A stretch of 64,000 nucleotides of DNA from JAAURB01 sp049647265. Its GTDB lineage: Bacteria > Cyanobacteriota > Cyanobacteriia > Cyanobacteriales > Microcoleaceae. Under the pieces are notes generated by a model. That model did not search any database and was not told where the DNA came from. It saw nothing but the letters and a program-made list of their open reading frames with translations. The stretch is taken from assembly GCA_049647265.1 (NCBI GenBank), contig JBARXJ010000042.1:55192-119191 (forward strand). The letters are read 5' to 3'. Positions 8,711 to 17,360 of this stretch are shown here, in pieces. Both the position numbers and the translations under genes were made by a program. How positions within the stretch are numbered: the stretch's first letter is position 1; every line of letters begins with the position of its first letter.

Positions 8711-10528
8711 ATGGTAACAATCACCGTCAATACACTGATTGATGAAAATGATGGGATTGGAGTCAACGGAATTTCTCTACGAGAAGCGATCGCCTTGGCT
8801 ATTTCTGGCGATATAATTACCTTTGCTCCTAGTATTGCCAACGGTACGATTACCCTCACCAATGGAGAACTTGTTATTGATCAAAGCCTCACCATTGCGG
8901 GGGATACAGACAATAACGATACGACCCGCAATATTACAATTGATGCCAATGGAAGTTCACGAGTTTTCACAGTCGATGATGGTGATGGCAGTTCAGATCA
9001 AATCGTTATCCTTGATGGATTGACCATTACTGGAGGCAGTACAGCGAATCAGTTTCCCAGTCAGGGTGGTGGAATTGATAACCGAGAAAACCTGAGTATT
9101 CGCAATAGTACAATTAGCGGTAATTTTGCGGCGGATGGCGGGGGGATCTTTAACTTTTTTCAGAGTACAGCCACGATTACCAACAGTACCATTAGCGGTA
9201 ATTCTGCTAATCTCGGAGGGGGTCTGTATAGTCGTTCTGCTACAGTTAATATTAGCGATAGTACGATTAGTGGTAATTCCGCTGCGTTTTTTGGTGGAGG
9301 CCTCTATAATCGTTCCGCTACAGTCGATATTAGCAGTAGTACGATTAGTGGTAATTCTGTTAACCGGGGTGGGGGAGGGATTTATCACAACTTTGGTTTG
9401 TTAGAGATTACCAACAGTACCATTAGTCAAAATTCTGCCACTAATTATGGCGGAGGTATCCAGCAAGAATCTGGTACAGTAAATATCAATAATAGTACGA
9501 TTAGTGGTAATTCTGGGGGTTCTTCTGGGGGCGGTATTGCTAAATTTTCTGGTACAACCCGTATTGTCAGTACGATTATTGCAACGAATACAGCCTCTTA
9601 TAGCCCTGATGTGGGTGGTTTTTTCAGTAATCAAAGCGATCAAGGAAATAACCTGATTGGAGATGCCACAGGAACTATAAGTTTTACCACCAGTACTTTA
9701 GTCGGAGATGGGAATAACCCTATCGATCCGTTACTGAGTCCGCTGCAAGATAATGGGGGGGCAACACAAACCCAGGCATTACAACCCGGAAGTCCTGCGA
9801 TTAATGCAGGTGTAGATAATGGATTAACGACTGATCAGCGGGGTGAAGCACGAATTCAGCAGGGAGCAACTGATATTGGGGCATTTGAATCAGACTTTTT
9901 TATTCCTCTGACTCCAGGAGATGATGTGATCACGTTGACTGCTGCTGATGAGACAATTAGTGCTTTAGCGGGTAATGATATAGTCCGAGCCAAGGGCGGC
10001 AATGATAGTATCTCCGGAGATGAAGGAAATGATAAGCTTTTGGGTCAAAACGGCAATGATACTCTCAATGGAGGTGCGGACAATGATACCCTCAATGGAG
10101 GAAATGGGAATGACTCACTGATTGGAGGAAGGGGCAATGACCGACTCTTTGCTGGTAGAGATAATGATATTTTAATTGGAGTCAACCCCAATTCTGCTAA
10201 CCCAGGTCAAGGGGAACGAGATTTGCTGCGCGGAGATGATGGAGCCGATTCATTTATTTTAGGGAATGCCAGCGCTATTTTCTATGATGATGATGGCACA
10301 ACTAATGCAGCAGGAAATACCAGCCGCGCTCTGATTCGGGATTTTGATATTGGCGTGGATCAGATTCAACTGAATGGTAGTGCAGAAGATTATTTATTAA
10401 GAACAACCAATAGCGGTAATACCAATATTTTCTACCGACCTGCCGGGGAAGTACGAGACTTAATTGGGATTGTTCGAGGAGTAACCGGTTTAAACATCTA
10501 TGATACCAGTCAATTCTCTTTTGTGTAA
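8711..10528 (+). CDS. CSLREA-domain, beta-helix protein with C-terminal RTX calcium repeats
   Basis: The 605-residue protein opens with a CSLREA-type domain (ISLREAIALA near residue 22). A right-handed parallel beta-helix follows, built from about eight NSTISGN repeats (about 95-300). A Pro/Ala-rich block like those ending such polymorphic repeat proteins comes next (about 335-395). Hemolysin-type calcium-binding nonapeptides of GGxGNDxL type lie at about 420-490. There is no N-terminal Sec signal, so export by a type I system through a C-terminal signal is expected; no such exporter is encoded in this window. It is probably a secreted or surface-attached protein. The repeats could vary by recombination. 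The substrate and any adhesive role are unknown. Confidence 0.88.
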   Translation: MVTITVNTLIDENDGIGVNGISLREAIALAISGDIITFAPSIANGTITLTNGELVIDQSLTIAGDTDNNDTTRNITIDANGSSRVFTVDDGDGSSDQIVILDGLTITGGSTANQFPSQGGGIDNRENLSIRNSTISGNFAADGGGIFNFFQSTATITNSTISGNSANLGGGLYSRSATVNISDSTISGNSAAFFGGGLYNRSATVDISSSTISGNSVNRGGGGIYHNFGLLEITNSTISQNSATNYGGGIQQESGTVNINNSTISGNSGGSSGGGIAKFSGTTRIVSTIIATNTASYSPDVGGFFSNQSDQGNNLIGDATGTISFTTSTLVGDGNNPIDPLLSPLQDNGGATQTQALQPGSPAINAGVDNGLTTDQRGEARIQQGATDIGAFESDFFIPLTPGDDVITLTAADETISALAGNDIVRAKGGNDSISGDEGNDKLLGQNGNDTLNGGADNDTLNGGNGNDSLIGGRGNDRLFAGRDNDILIGVNPNSANPGQGERDLLRGDDGADSFILGNASAIFYDDDGTTNAAGNTSRALIRDFDIGVDQIQLNGSAEDYLLRTTNSGNTNIFYRPAGEVRDLIGIVRGVTGLNIYDTSQFSFV

Positions 10529-10533
10529 GCAAT

Positions 10534-10555
10534 AAAGGTAGCGATCGCTATCTTT
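10534..10555. terminator. Bidirectional terminator candidate containing HIP1
   Basis: AAAGGTAGCGA is followed directly by TCGCTATCTTT, a 22-nt near-perfect inverted repeat with one G/T pair, starting 6 nt after the CSLREA gene stop and followed by TAAAAT. It lies between convergent genes, where a terminator serving both strands is expected. Its centre is a HIP1 octamer, so part of the symmetry is explained by HIP1 alone. Confidence 0.4.
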
Positions 10556-10651
10556 AAAATAGCGCTATGAGTTAGGAAAGAGTAAACTGTAAAAGAGTTA
10601 TAAGGTTTAAAAAGGTTCTTGTGCATAGCGCCATATTTACAGGTAATGCTA

Positions 10652-12061
10652 TTACTTTAATTCAATCCCTCGAATCGCATAATCTAACAATTCTATCGGA
10701 TGCATTAACCCTATTTCTTCTCCTTGTAATTCTAAATGCTTTTTAATTTGCAAAGAACATCCCGGATTAGCCGAAGCAATTAACGTTGCACCCGTATTAA
10801 CAAGATTTTCAACTTTCTGTTGACCCAATTCATCCGCCACTTCCGGCTGCAACATATTATAAACTCCAGCACTCCCACAACATAAAGCCGCATCAACTGG
10901 TTCTTGTAATTTGACTCCTGGAATTTGCTTGAGTAATTCTCGCGGTTGTACACTTATTTTCTGTCCGTGCAAGAGGTGACAAGCATCTTGATATACTAAC
11001 GTTAAATCTTTATCTTTTACCAATGGAGATAGAGAAGTCGTTAACCCCACTTCTGCTAAAAATTCTTGTACATCTTTCACTTTGCCTGCAAACTCTTTAG
11101 CCTTGTCACCATACTCTGGATCATCTTTTAAAATATTGCCATATTCTTTTAATGTATGTCCGCAACCGGCTGCATTAATAATCACAAAATCAACCCCCGT
11201 TTCAGCAAAACTATCAATCATTTGTTTAGCCAAAGTATGGGCTTGTTCGGTTTGTCCTTGATGTTCGGGTAAAGCAGCACAACAACCCTGAGTTTTCGGA
11301 ATCACCACTTCACAACCATTCGCCGTTAATACTCTAACTGTCGCTTCATTTACAGGCGAGAAAAATAACCGTTGTACACAACCCAATATCATCCCAACCC
11401 GATAACGTTTTTCTCCTTTTGCGGGAATTATAGTCGGTAATTTATCTTGAAAAGAATCAGTTGTAATTTTAGGTAAAATTGATTCCATTGCCCCTAAACG
11501 CGGGAATATTTTCGGTAATAAACCTGTTGTACGGACTATTTTTTGTACGCCTAATTTTTGATAGAGAAATAAAGGCAGTAAAAAGACTCGTAACCGATTG
11601 GGATAAGGAAATAAATTAAAGATTAATAGCCGAATTAATCGGTCGGGTAAATTGCGCGGAATATTCCGTTCAACTTGGGGACGAGTCGCTGCAATTAATT
11701 GGTCATATTGTACGCCAGACGGACAGGTTGTCACGCAAGCTAAACATCCCAGACAACTATCAAAATGTTGGGCAGTTGTTTCTTCTAAAGGAGCATCTTG
11801 TTTATTAATCGCATCCATTAGATAAATGCGACCTCGAGGTGAATCCATTTCTTTTCCCATCACCCGATAACTGGGGCAAGTGGCTAAACAAAATCCACAG
11901 TGAACACAGGTATTAATTAACTCAGGATTAGGAGGAGATTGGGCATCAAAACCGGGAAATTCTTCGGGAGATTGTAAATGAGGATTTTGCCCGAGAAAAT
12001 TACTCTCTTTTGCAGGAACAGTTTTGGCTGTATTGTCAAATTTTGAATCTGAAGTTTGCAT
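10652..12061 (-). CDS. glcF: Glycolate dehydrogenase iron-sulfur subunit GlcF
   Basis: The protein (about 469 residues) has two 4Fe-4S motifs near the N-terminus, CVHCGFCLATCP and CLGCLACVTTCP. It also has two cysteine-rich CCG domains, ending in GCCAALPEHQG and CCGSAGVYNM. That is the layout of GlcF and related heterodisulfide-reductase-like proteins. In the GlcDEF complex it carries electrons from the FAD subunits during oxidation of photorespiratory 2-phosphoglycolate-derived glycolate to glyoxylate. I chose ATG 12061 (MQTSDSKFD). The frame extends upstream to a TTG at 12142, but those 27 residues are basic and aromatic and look non-coding. GlcE lies upstream on the same strand with 436 bp between, so a separate promoter is likely. 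GlcD is not in the window. Confidence 0.92.
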   Translation of the reverse strand: MQTSDSKFDNTAKTVPAKESNFLGQNPHLQSPEEFPGFDAQSPPNPELINTCVHCGFCLATCPSYRVMGKEMDSPRGRIYLMDAINKQDAPLEETTAQHFDSCLGCLACVTTCPSGVQYDQLIAATRPQVERNIPRNLPDRLIRLLIFNLFPYPNRLRVFLLPLFLYQKLGVQKIVRTTGLLPKIFPRLGAMESILPKITTDSFQDKLPTIIPAKGEKRYRVGMILGCVQRLFFSPVNEATVRVLTANGCEVVIPKTQGCCAALPEHQGQTEQAHTLAKQMIDSFAETGVDFVIINAAGCGHTLKEYGNILKDDPEYGDKAKEFAGKVKDVQEFLAEVGLTTSLSPLVKDKDLTLVYQDACHLLHGQKISVQPRELLKQIPGVKLQEPVDAALCCGSAGVYNMLQPEVADELGQQKVENLVNTGATLIASANPGCSLQIKKHLELQGEEIGLMHPIELLDYAIRGIELK

Positions 12062-12497
12062 TTTATATTTATATGGATAATATCTTATTCTATAATTCTG
12101 TCTTCTTTTTAAAGCGAACGCAGATTTTAGTACTTTTGTCAATACCCCTCAAAAGTAGAGCATTCAAAATTCGGTAAACCTCTAATCTGTTATAGTCGCT
12201 GAAATTTAGTATTTATGATGAGAGTTTACACAAGATAATCAGGCTTTGCAGCGAATACTGACTATAAATTTAGGTTTATAGGTACACTTGTACCTAATTT
12301 TACGCTATGTTCAGTATGATACAAAATCCGATTCGATCTGTCAACCCCCTATAATCTCGTTCAATAAATACCCTGAATTTTGGCTTGCAATGTCATCATT
12401 CTTTGACATAGATATGCTTTTTTAATGTTTTATCTGCGATCGCTTAAACAAAAGTTATCTATTTTGGGGATTTGAGGGATACATTAATCAGTAGAAT
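12062..12497. other. glcE-glcF intergenic region
   Basis: This 436-bp AT-rich stretch separates the co-directional genes glcE and glcF. It holds the LexA-box-like palindrome and a HIP1-like GCGATCGC near 12437. No frame of note is present. Its size argues against a tight glcEF operon and for an independent glcF promoter. Confidence 0.5.
12281..12294. promoter_or_regulatory. LexA-box-like palindrome upstream of glcF
   Basis: GGTACACTTGTACC matches the cyanobacterial LexA consensus RGTACNNNDGTWCB as I recall it. It sits in a larger perfect inverted repeat (TAGGTACA, two bases, TGTACCTA; 12279-12296). It lies about 220 bp upstream of the glcF start, in the glcE-glcF gap. NtcA would need GTA-N8-TAC; the spacing here is six, so NtcA is less likely. 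The match is seen; binding is inferred. Confidence 0.4.
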
Positions 12498-13820
12498 TTA
12501 AATTCCTCCGATAAAACGATGGGGACTAAAGATAGAATTAGGATCAAACTGTTGTTTAATTTGCTGCATCAACTTTAATCCATTTCCCGAATAACCCCAA
12601 ACATCTATTTTTTGTTTCAGATTCATTGGAGCCGCTAAAACAGATAAAAATCCGCCTTTGGCTTCACACCATTTTCGCAGATTTAATAACTCCTCCGCCG
12701 TTACTGTTTCAAACTGCAACATTCCTAAACCGACTCCGGCATGAATCCATCCCGTTGTTTGAGATTGAGTTAATGTTTCAATCGCTGCTGTTGGACTTAC
12801 TCCTATTTTGCAGATAATTTGTGAATTTGAGCCAGAAATACTCATTTGTTGATGTAATTGTTGCCATAAATCATTCTCATCAGTATTAACTAAACCGCCT
12901 TTGAGTCCGAGTTTTTCCCCTACTTCTAATAGCCGAGAACTTTGTTGTTGAACGCTTTCAGTAATACTTTCAAATTTTACCAATAATCCTAAACCTGAAC
13001 CTAACTCCAATTTCTCTATTAATGTGGGAGATAAAATATCAACCGCCACCGGAGTTAACGCAGAAGATAATAAGGTTTGGCTGGCTTGAGTAATTGCAGC
13101 GGCATCTCCGGTTAACAATACTGTTGCTGAATCTAACGCCATCGGATAAAGCCGTAATGTCACTTGGCTAATTAACCCCAAAGTGCCATAAGATCCGGTT
13201 AATAACTTCATTAAATCGTATCCGGCAACATTTTTCACCACCCGTCCGCCCGCTTTAGCGATTTTGCCATCACTACGAATAAAGGAAACTCCCAAAACCA
13301 TATCCCGCACACTGCGATAGCGTTGCCGCAATGAACCCGTATCGGCTGTGGCTATAATTCCGCCAATGGTTGCCGTTTGCGGATACGCCGGATCTATGGC
13401 AATAAACTGTCCGACTTTGGCTAAAGTTTGCTGCAACTGTTCAAACTTCATCCCGGCTTCAACCGTTACCGTCAAATCACCCACCGCGTGTTCAATTAAA
13501 CGATTTAACCGTTCTGTACTCACCGCCAGATGTACATTTTCGACTAAACCCCCCCAATGCAATTTACTCCCGCCACCATAAGGCAAAATACGATAACAAT
13601 ATTTCGCTGCGATCGCCACCACTGCTGCTAATTCTTCCTGTGTATTGGGGTAAACCACAGCCTGTATATGGGTTTCGGGTGTAACTGCCTGAGTCAGATT
13701 TTGTTGTAAAGCCGGGTTAAGATTGTCCCAAGGAATTACCCCATCGTTTCCAACAATAGCTTGTAATTCCTCCAGGTTAAGGGGTTTGGCGGTTTCAGTA
13801 GATGTTATAGTGCCATCCAT
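12498..13820 (-). CDS. glcE: Glycolate dehydrogenase FAD-binding subunit GlcE
   Basis: The protein (about 440 residues) is an FAD-linked oxidase of the GlcD/GlcE/VAO type. The PCMH-type FAD-binding region spans about residues 55-235, with ILPYGGGSKLHWG, TIGGIIATADTGS and GRVVKNVAGYDLMKLL. The C-terminal half is a shorter FAD-oxidase cap, as expected for GlcE. It would act with GlcD and GlcF in membrane-associated oxidation of glycolate to glyoxylate in photorespiration. I chose ATG 13820 (MDGTITSTE). A TTG at 13898 would add 26 residues with no family support. It runs towards glcF on the same strand, with a 436-bp gap. The length is a little above typical proteobacterial GlcE. Confidence 0.9.
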   Translation of the reverse strand: MDGTITSTETAKPLNLEELQAIVGNDGVIPWDNLNPALQQNLTQAVTPETHIQAVVYPNTQEELAAVVAIAAKYCYRILPYGGGSKLHWGGLVENVHLAVSTERLNRLIEHAVGDLTVTVEAGMKFEQLQQTLAKVGQFIAIDPAYPQTATIGGIIATADTGSLRQRYRSVRDMVLGVSFIRSDGKIAKAGGRVVKNVAGYDLMKLLTGSYGTLGLISQVTLRLYPMALDSATVLLTGDAAAITQASQTLLSSALTPVAVDILSPTLIEKLELGSGLGLLVKFESITESVQQQSSRLLEVGEKLGLKGGLVNTDENDLWQQLHQQMSISGSNSQIICKIGVSPTAAIETLTQSQTTGWIHAGVGLGMLQFETVTAEELLNLRKWCEAKGGFLSVLAAPMNLKQKIDVWGYSGNGLKLMQQIKQQFDPNSIFSPHRFIGGI

Positions 13821-13957
13821 TAATATTAAAATGCGGTTGATGATCTGAAAATATCTTTCTATTGTAGAAGAAATTGGACTCAAATCTACACCAATCAATT
13901 CTTTATAATTCTAAAATCAATATGAGATAATTAAAGGGGTGCATATAAGCCATCTCC

Positions 13958-14182
13958 ATGCCTAGAAAAATACGAGAATTGAAAGCGCAACTCACTCGTG
14001 AAGGTTTTATATACTTGCCGAAGCGCGGTAAGGGTAGCCATGAACGTTAGCAGCATCCCCTGCTAAGAAAAACTATGACAATTCCAGGCAAGGATGGAGA
14101 TGATGTGCCATTTTACTTAGAAAAACAGCTAAGCAAATTATTAAATACTCTCACAGATTTAAGGAAGGAGGAGAAAGATTAA
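13958..14182 (+). pseudogene. hicA: hicA-like toxin gene with in-frame TAG
   Basis: The frame from ATG 13958 reads as a small HicA-type mRNA interferase: MPRKIRELKAQL, LPKRGKGSHER, then HPLLRKTMTIPGKDG and a basic tail, 74 codons in all. TAG at 14048-14050 (codon 31) stands where the family usually has Trp in the GSH-x-x-W context. A single TGG-to-TAG change explains it. The frame reopens and ends at TAA 14180-14182, overlapping the hicB ATG as in intact hicAB operons. The catalytic His in KGSH lies just before the stop, so the truncated 30-residue product should be inactive. Read-through or sequencing error cannot be excluded. The frame is too short to be found by length alone. Confidence 0.75.
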
Positions 14183-14364
14183 TGAATCGATATAGTATGA
14201 TCATTCAGTGGTCTGATGAAGATCAACTTTTCTTGGTAAGCATTCCTGAATTTACCGATTTAGTGATGATGCCTTGTACTCATGGAAAAACTCGTGAAGA
14301 AGCAATTCATAATGGTGAAGAAGTAATTGAAATGTACTTAGAAGCTTGGCAAGCAGCTATGTGA
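14182..14364 (+). CDS. hicB: HicB-like antitoxin with frameshifted tail
   Basis: The 60-residue product matches the partial RNase-H-like fold of short cyanobacterial HicB antitoxins. It has the YSMIIQWSDEDQLFLVSIPEF strand pair and the GKTREEAIHNGEEVIEMYLEAW helix. HicB neutralises HicA by direct binding. The ATG overlaps the hicA TAA. After EAWQAAM the frame stops early at TGA. The +1 frame immediately downstream reads ELIPKPNTMQVA and stops at 14399-14401. That is the normal tail of these proteins, so a one-base gain or two-base loss near 14357-14362 cut off about 12 residues. A ribosome binding site (GGAGG) lies at the end of hicA. Together with the hicA nonsense codon, the module looks decayed. 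Confidence 0.7.
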   Translation: MNRYSMIIQWSDEDQLFLVSIPEFTDLVMMPCTHGKTREEAIHNGEEVIEMYLEAWQAAM

Positions 14365-14474
14365 ACTTATTCCTAAGCCGAATACAATGCAAGTGGCTTG
14401 AGAGTCGTAGTGAGAATAGCATGACCGTTACTTAATGATAAAAACTATTGAGAGATTAAGAGATAGGTATTGTT

Positions 14475-15731
14475 ATGAATAAAGAACAGCTTCAACAAGA
14501 GTATCAAAACGGACGTAGAGATTTTACCAATCTAGATTTATCGGGTTTAGACTTAACAGATATTAATCTAGAAGGTGCAGATTTAACAGGAGCAAATTTA
14601 TCTGGTGCTTGTATAGAATCTGCAAACTTAGCAGCCACTAACTTAACAAGATCAAACTTATCAAACACTAAGTTATATTGGACAGATTTAAAAGATGCAA
14701 ATCTCACAAACGCTAATCTCACCAATGTTGAATTTGAGGAGACTAACTTTGAGAGGGCTAATTTACAGGGAATTCAATTTGAAGGCACTTCATTCATATC
14801 ATGTAATTTATTTGAGGCAAAAAATATTCCCTCGCCTGTATTCTCACCCTTATTCATTCCAACCGATCACCCAGATATAGATTTAGTAAATTCAATTCAT
14901 TCAGTCACTGAAGGATTACTGTGTAACTCAGAATTTTATTATCCTTACGATATTTTCTTATGGAATACGGTCATTAGAGGGGAATTGACACTAGAGAAAT
15001 TGCTCAAAGAAATGGGATATTTAAAGCTGACAAGCTTTCCGAGTTTGCAGCTAGTTGAGTTTGACGATGAAGAGATTGCCAGAGATTATCAAGTTCTGTT
15101 TGATAAGATTCAAGAAGTTTTATCAGATATTGAGATCTACAAATTTGAAACTAGAGACATTAAGAATAACTACCCCGATTGTACAGCACTTTACATTATT
15201 ATAGGTCGTACAGCAGTAGGTGATTGGTTTAGCGCAACCATAACTCATGGGGAGCTGTGTTTATACACGGGGACAGGCGATCACTTTGGGGGAGATACTG
15301 GCATCAGCATAGTGACTGAGATCAGTGAAGCACTCACCAAGGATGAGGCAGCAATGACAAAAGCTGAACATCTCAATTTAATTTCTGCTGTCGAGAAAGC
15401 GGATGCTGAGATAGAACAGCTAGTTTGGTCATTAGCTGAGGATCGAGATCTAATGCTGCATAAATTACTTTTAGCCGCTGATATATTTCTAATCAGGGGT
15501 ATGGAAGATTATAACCGTGTAATTCAGAAAGATTTCTATGAAGAAAAGATTTTGGATGGAAAAAAGAAAATAGAACAAGAAAAGCGAGAAGCATTTGCTC
15601 AATTGGTACTGAATAATTTATCTAATATTAGGGTTTGTTTCGTTGGAGAATGTGACATAGATGTATACTTGATTGGACAGACAGCAAACCAAGACTGGCT
15701 TTGTATTCATACAGGATTGATGTGGACTTAA
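14475..15731 (+). CDS. Pentapeptide-repeat protein with nuclease A inhibitor-like domains
   Basis: Residues 15-115 are classic A(D/N)Lxx pentapeptide repeats (DLSGL, NLEGA, DLTGA, NLSGA and so on), which form a square right-handed beta-helix. Residues about 138-258 resemble the cyanobacterial nuclease A inhibitor NuiA: SVTEGLLCNSEFYYPYDIFLW, then DIEIYKF and YIIIGRTAVGDWFSATIT. The C-terminus (about 378-418; LSNIRVCFVGECDIDVYLIG, QTANQDWL) resembles the end of NuiA again, so there appear to be one and a half inhibitor modules joined by a helical linker. NuiA binds the sugar non-specific DNA/RNA nuclease NucA. This protein may therefore block a nuclease, but no nuclease gene is adjacent. It lies just after the decayed hicAB pair. 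Start ATG 14475 follows an AG-rich region. Confidence 0.8.
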   Translation: MNKEQLQQEYQNGRRDFTNLDLSGLDLTDINLEGADLTGANLSGACIESANLAATNLTRSNLSNTKLYWTDLKDANLTNANLTNVEFEETNFERANLQGIQFEGTSFISCNLFEAKNIPSPVFSPLFIPTDHPDIDLVNSIHSVTEGLLCNSEFYYPYDIFLWNTVIRGELTLEKLLKEMGYLKLTSFPSLQLVEFDDEEIARDYQVLFDKIQEVLSDIEIYKFETRDIKNNYPDCTALYIIIGRTAVGDWFSATITHGELCLYTGTGDHFGGDTGISIVTEISEALTKDEAAMTKAEHLNLISAVEKADAEIEQLVWSLAEDRDLMLHKLLLAADIFLIRGMEDYNRVIQKDFYEEKILDGKKKIEQEKREAFAQLVLNNLSNIRVCFVGECDIDVYLIGQTANQDWLCIHTGLMWT

Positions 15732-15810
15732 TAATATTGATTAAGCTACTTTTGTAGAGTGCATCTATAGAACATACCCTACCCATTCTTTTTTATTCTA
15801 AGAAATATTC

Positions 15811-17358
15811 ATGACTTCTTCTAAAACACAACCTGTAAATGTTCCCCCAATGGATGAATATAACCAAAAATTGGTAGAGAATTTACATCCAACGAATTGG
15901 CAAAATCCCCAACCGCAAAACTGTTACAACTTAGTCGTTATTGGTGGCGGGACTGCTGGGTTAGTGACGGCAGCCGGGGCGGGTTTATTGGGGGCAAAAG
16001 TTGCATTAATTGAAAAGCATTTATTAGGAGGAGATTGTACAAATGTCGGTTGTGTTCCCTCGAAAGCTTTAATTCATTCTTCTCGTATTGCTGCTGCTGT
16101 TAAACAATCTCAAGCATACGGAATTAATATACCGGAAGGAACAACAATTGATTTTGCGGCGGTAATGAAACGGATGCGGAAAGTTCGTGCAGAAATTAGT
16201 AATAATGATTCTGCTAAACGATTTAGTGAAGAGTTTGGCGTAGATGTATTTCTCGGAGAAGCCCAATTTAATAGCCGCAATACTATTAAAGTTTCGGGAG
16301 AAATATTAAAGTTTAAGAAAGCTGCGATCGCCACTGGATCTCATCCTGCTATTCCAGAAATTAAAGGGTTAGAAGCAGCCGGATATTTAACCAATGAAAC
16401 GGTATTTTCTTTAATGCAACTTCCGCCAAGAATTGCTATTATCGGCGGTGGTTATATCGGTTGTGAACTTGCCCAAACCTTTCAACGTTTAGGATCTCAA
16501 GTCACGTTATTACAAAGGGGTGAAAGAGTTTTAAAAAACTCAGATCCGGAAGCTTCGTTTAAAATTCATCAAACTTTTTTAGATGAACAGATCAATTTAG
16601 TTTTGAATACCGATATTCAATCTATTCAAGTACAAAATAAAGAAAAAGTTATTCATTATATTGTCGGCGGTATTGAATATGATATTACTGTCGATGAAAT
16701 TATTGTGGCAACAGGGCGATCGCCAAATATTAATAGTTTGAATTTAAGTACTGCTGGTGTAGAATCTAATAATAAAAAAGGGATTATTATTAATGATTAT
16801 CTGCAAACAACCAATCCCAATATATATGCTGTGGGTGATGTTTGTATGAATTGGAAATTTACCCATGCGGCGGATGCGGCTGCTAGAATTGTGGTACAAA
16901 ATGCTTTATTTTCTATTGCTGGAATTGGGCGTAAAAAGCTGAGTCGTTTAATTATGCCATCTTGTACTTATACTAGCCCAGAAGTGGCTCAAGTGGGCAT
17001 TACTGAAGCGGAAATTCAACAAAACCCGGCAAAAGTTGAAAGCTTTTATATAAGTTTAAAAGATAATGATCGCGCAATGATAGAAGGAGAAACTCAAGGG
17101 TTTGTTAAAATTCATGTTCGTCAAGGCAGTGATAAAATATTGGGGGCAACAATTGTAGCGCCTCATGCTGGGGAAATGATTAGTCAAATTACATTGGCAA
17201 TGGTAGGAAAAGTCGGTTTAAGTCAGATTGCAAATACGATTTATCCTTATCCGACTCAATCAGAAGTTATTCGTAAAGCCGCAGACAATTATAATTTTAA
17301 ATGGTTAAAAGGATGGGTAAAACAGTTAGCTGCATATTGGTTAAGCTTACGTCGATAA
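15811..17358 (+). CDS. FAD-dependent pyridine nucleotide-disulfide oxidoreductase (mercuric reductase-like)
   Basis: The 515-residue flavoprotein has a Rossmann FAD motif (VVIGGGTAGLVTAAGAG, about residue 43) and a redox-active disulfide in GGDCTNVGCVPSKAL. A second NAD(P)-binding motif is in IAIIGGGYIGCELA, and FAD is contacted by TTNPNIYAVGDV. The dimerisation domain carries the YPYPTQSE motif typical of the mercuric reductase/dihydrolipoamide dehydrogenase family. It lacks the N-terminal metal-binding domain and the C-terminal Cys pair of true MerA, so mercury reduction is doubtful. A cytoplasmic disulfide or quinone reductase is as likely. No mer regulator or transporter is nearby. It ends 2 bp before the convergent PAP2 gene. 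Confidence 0.88.
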   Translation: MTSSKTQPVNVPPMDEYNQKLVENLHPTNWQNPQPQNCYNLVVIGGGTAGLVTAAGAGLLGAKVALIEKHLLGGDCTNVGCVPSKALIHSSRIAAAVKQSQAYGINIPEGTTIDFAAVMKRMRKVRAEISNNDSAKRFSEEFGVDVFLGEAQFNSRNTIKVSGEILKFKKAAIATGSHPAIPEIKGLEAAGYLTNETVFSLMQLPPRIAIIGGGYIGCELAQTFQRLGSQVTLLQRGERVLKNSDPEASFKIHQTFLDEQINLVLNTDIQSIQVQNKEKVIHYIVGGIEYDITVDEIIVATGRSPNINSLNLSTAGVESNNKKGIIINDYLQTTNPNIYAVGDVCMNWKFTHAADAAARIVVQNALFSIAGIGRKKLSRLIMPSCTYTSPEVAQVGITEAEIQQNPAKVESFYISLKDNDRAMIEGETQGFVKIHVRQGSDKILGATIVAPHAGEMISQITLAMVGKVGLSQIANTIYPYPTQSEVIRKAADNYNFKWLKGWVKQLAAYWLSLRR

Positions 17359-17360
17359 AT

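Noticed and set aside
12281..12294. NtcA site
   Set aside because: GTA and TAC are six bases apart, not eight.
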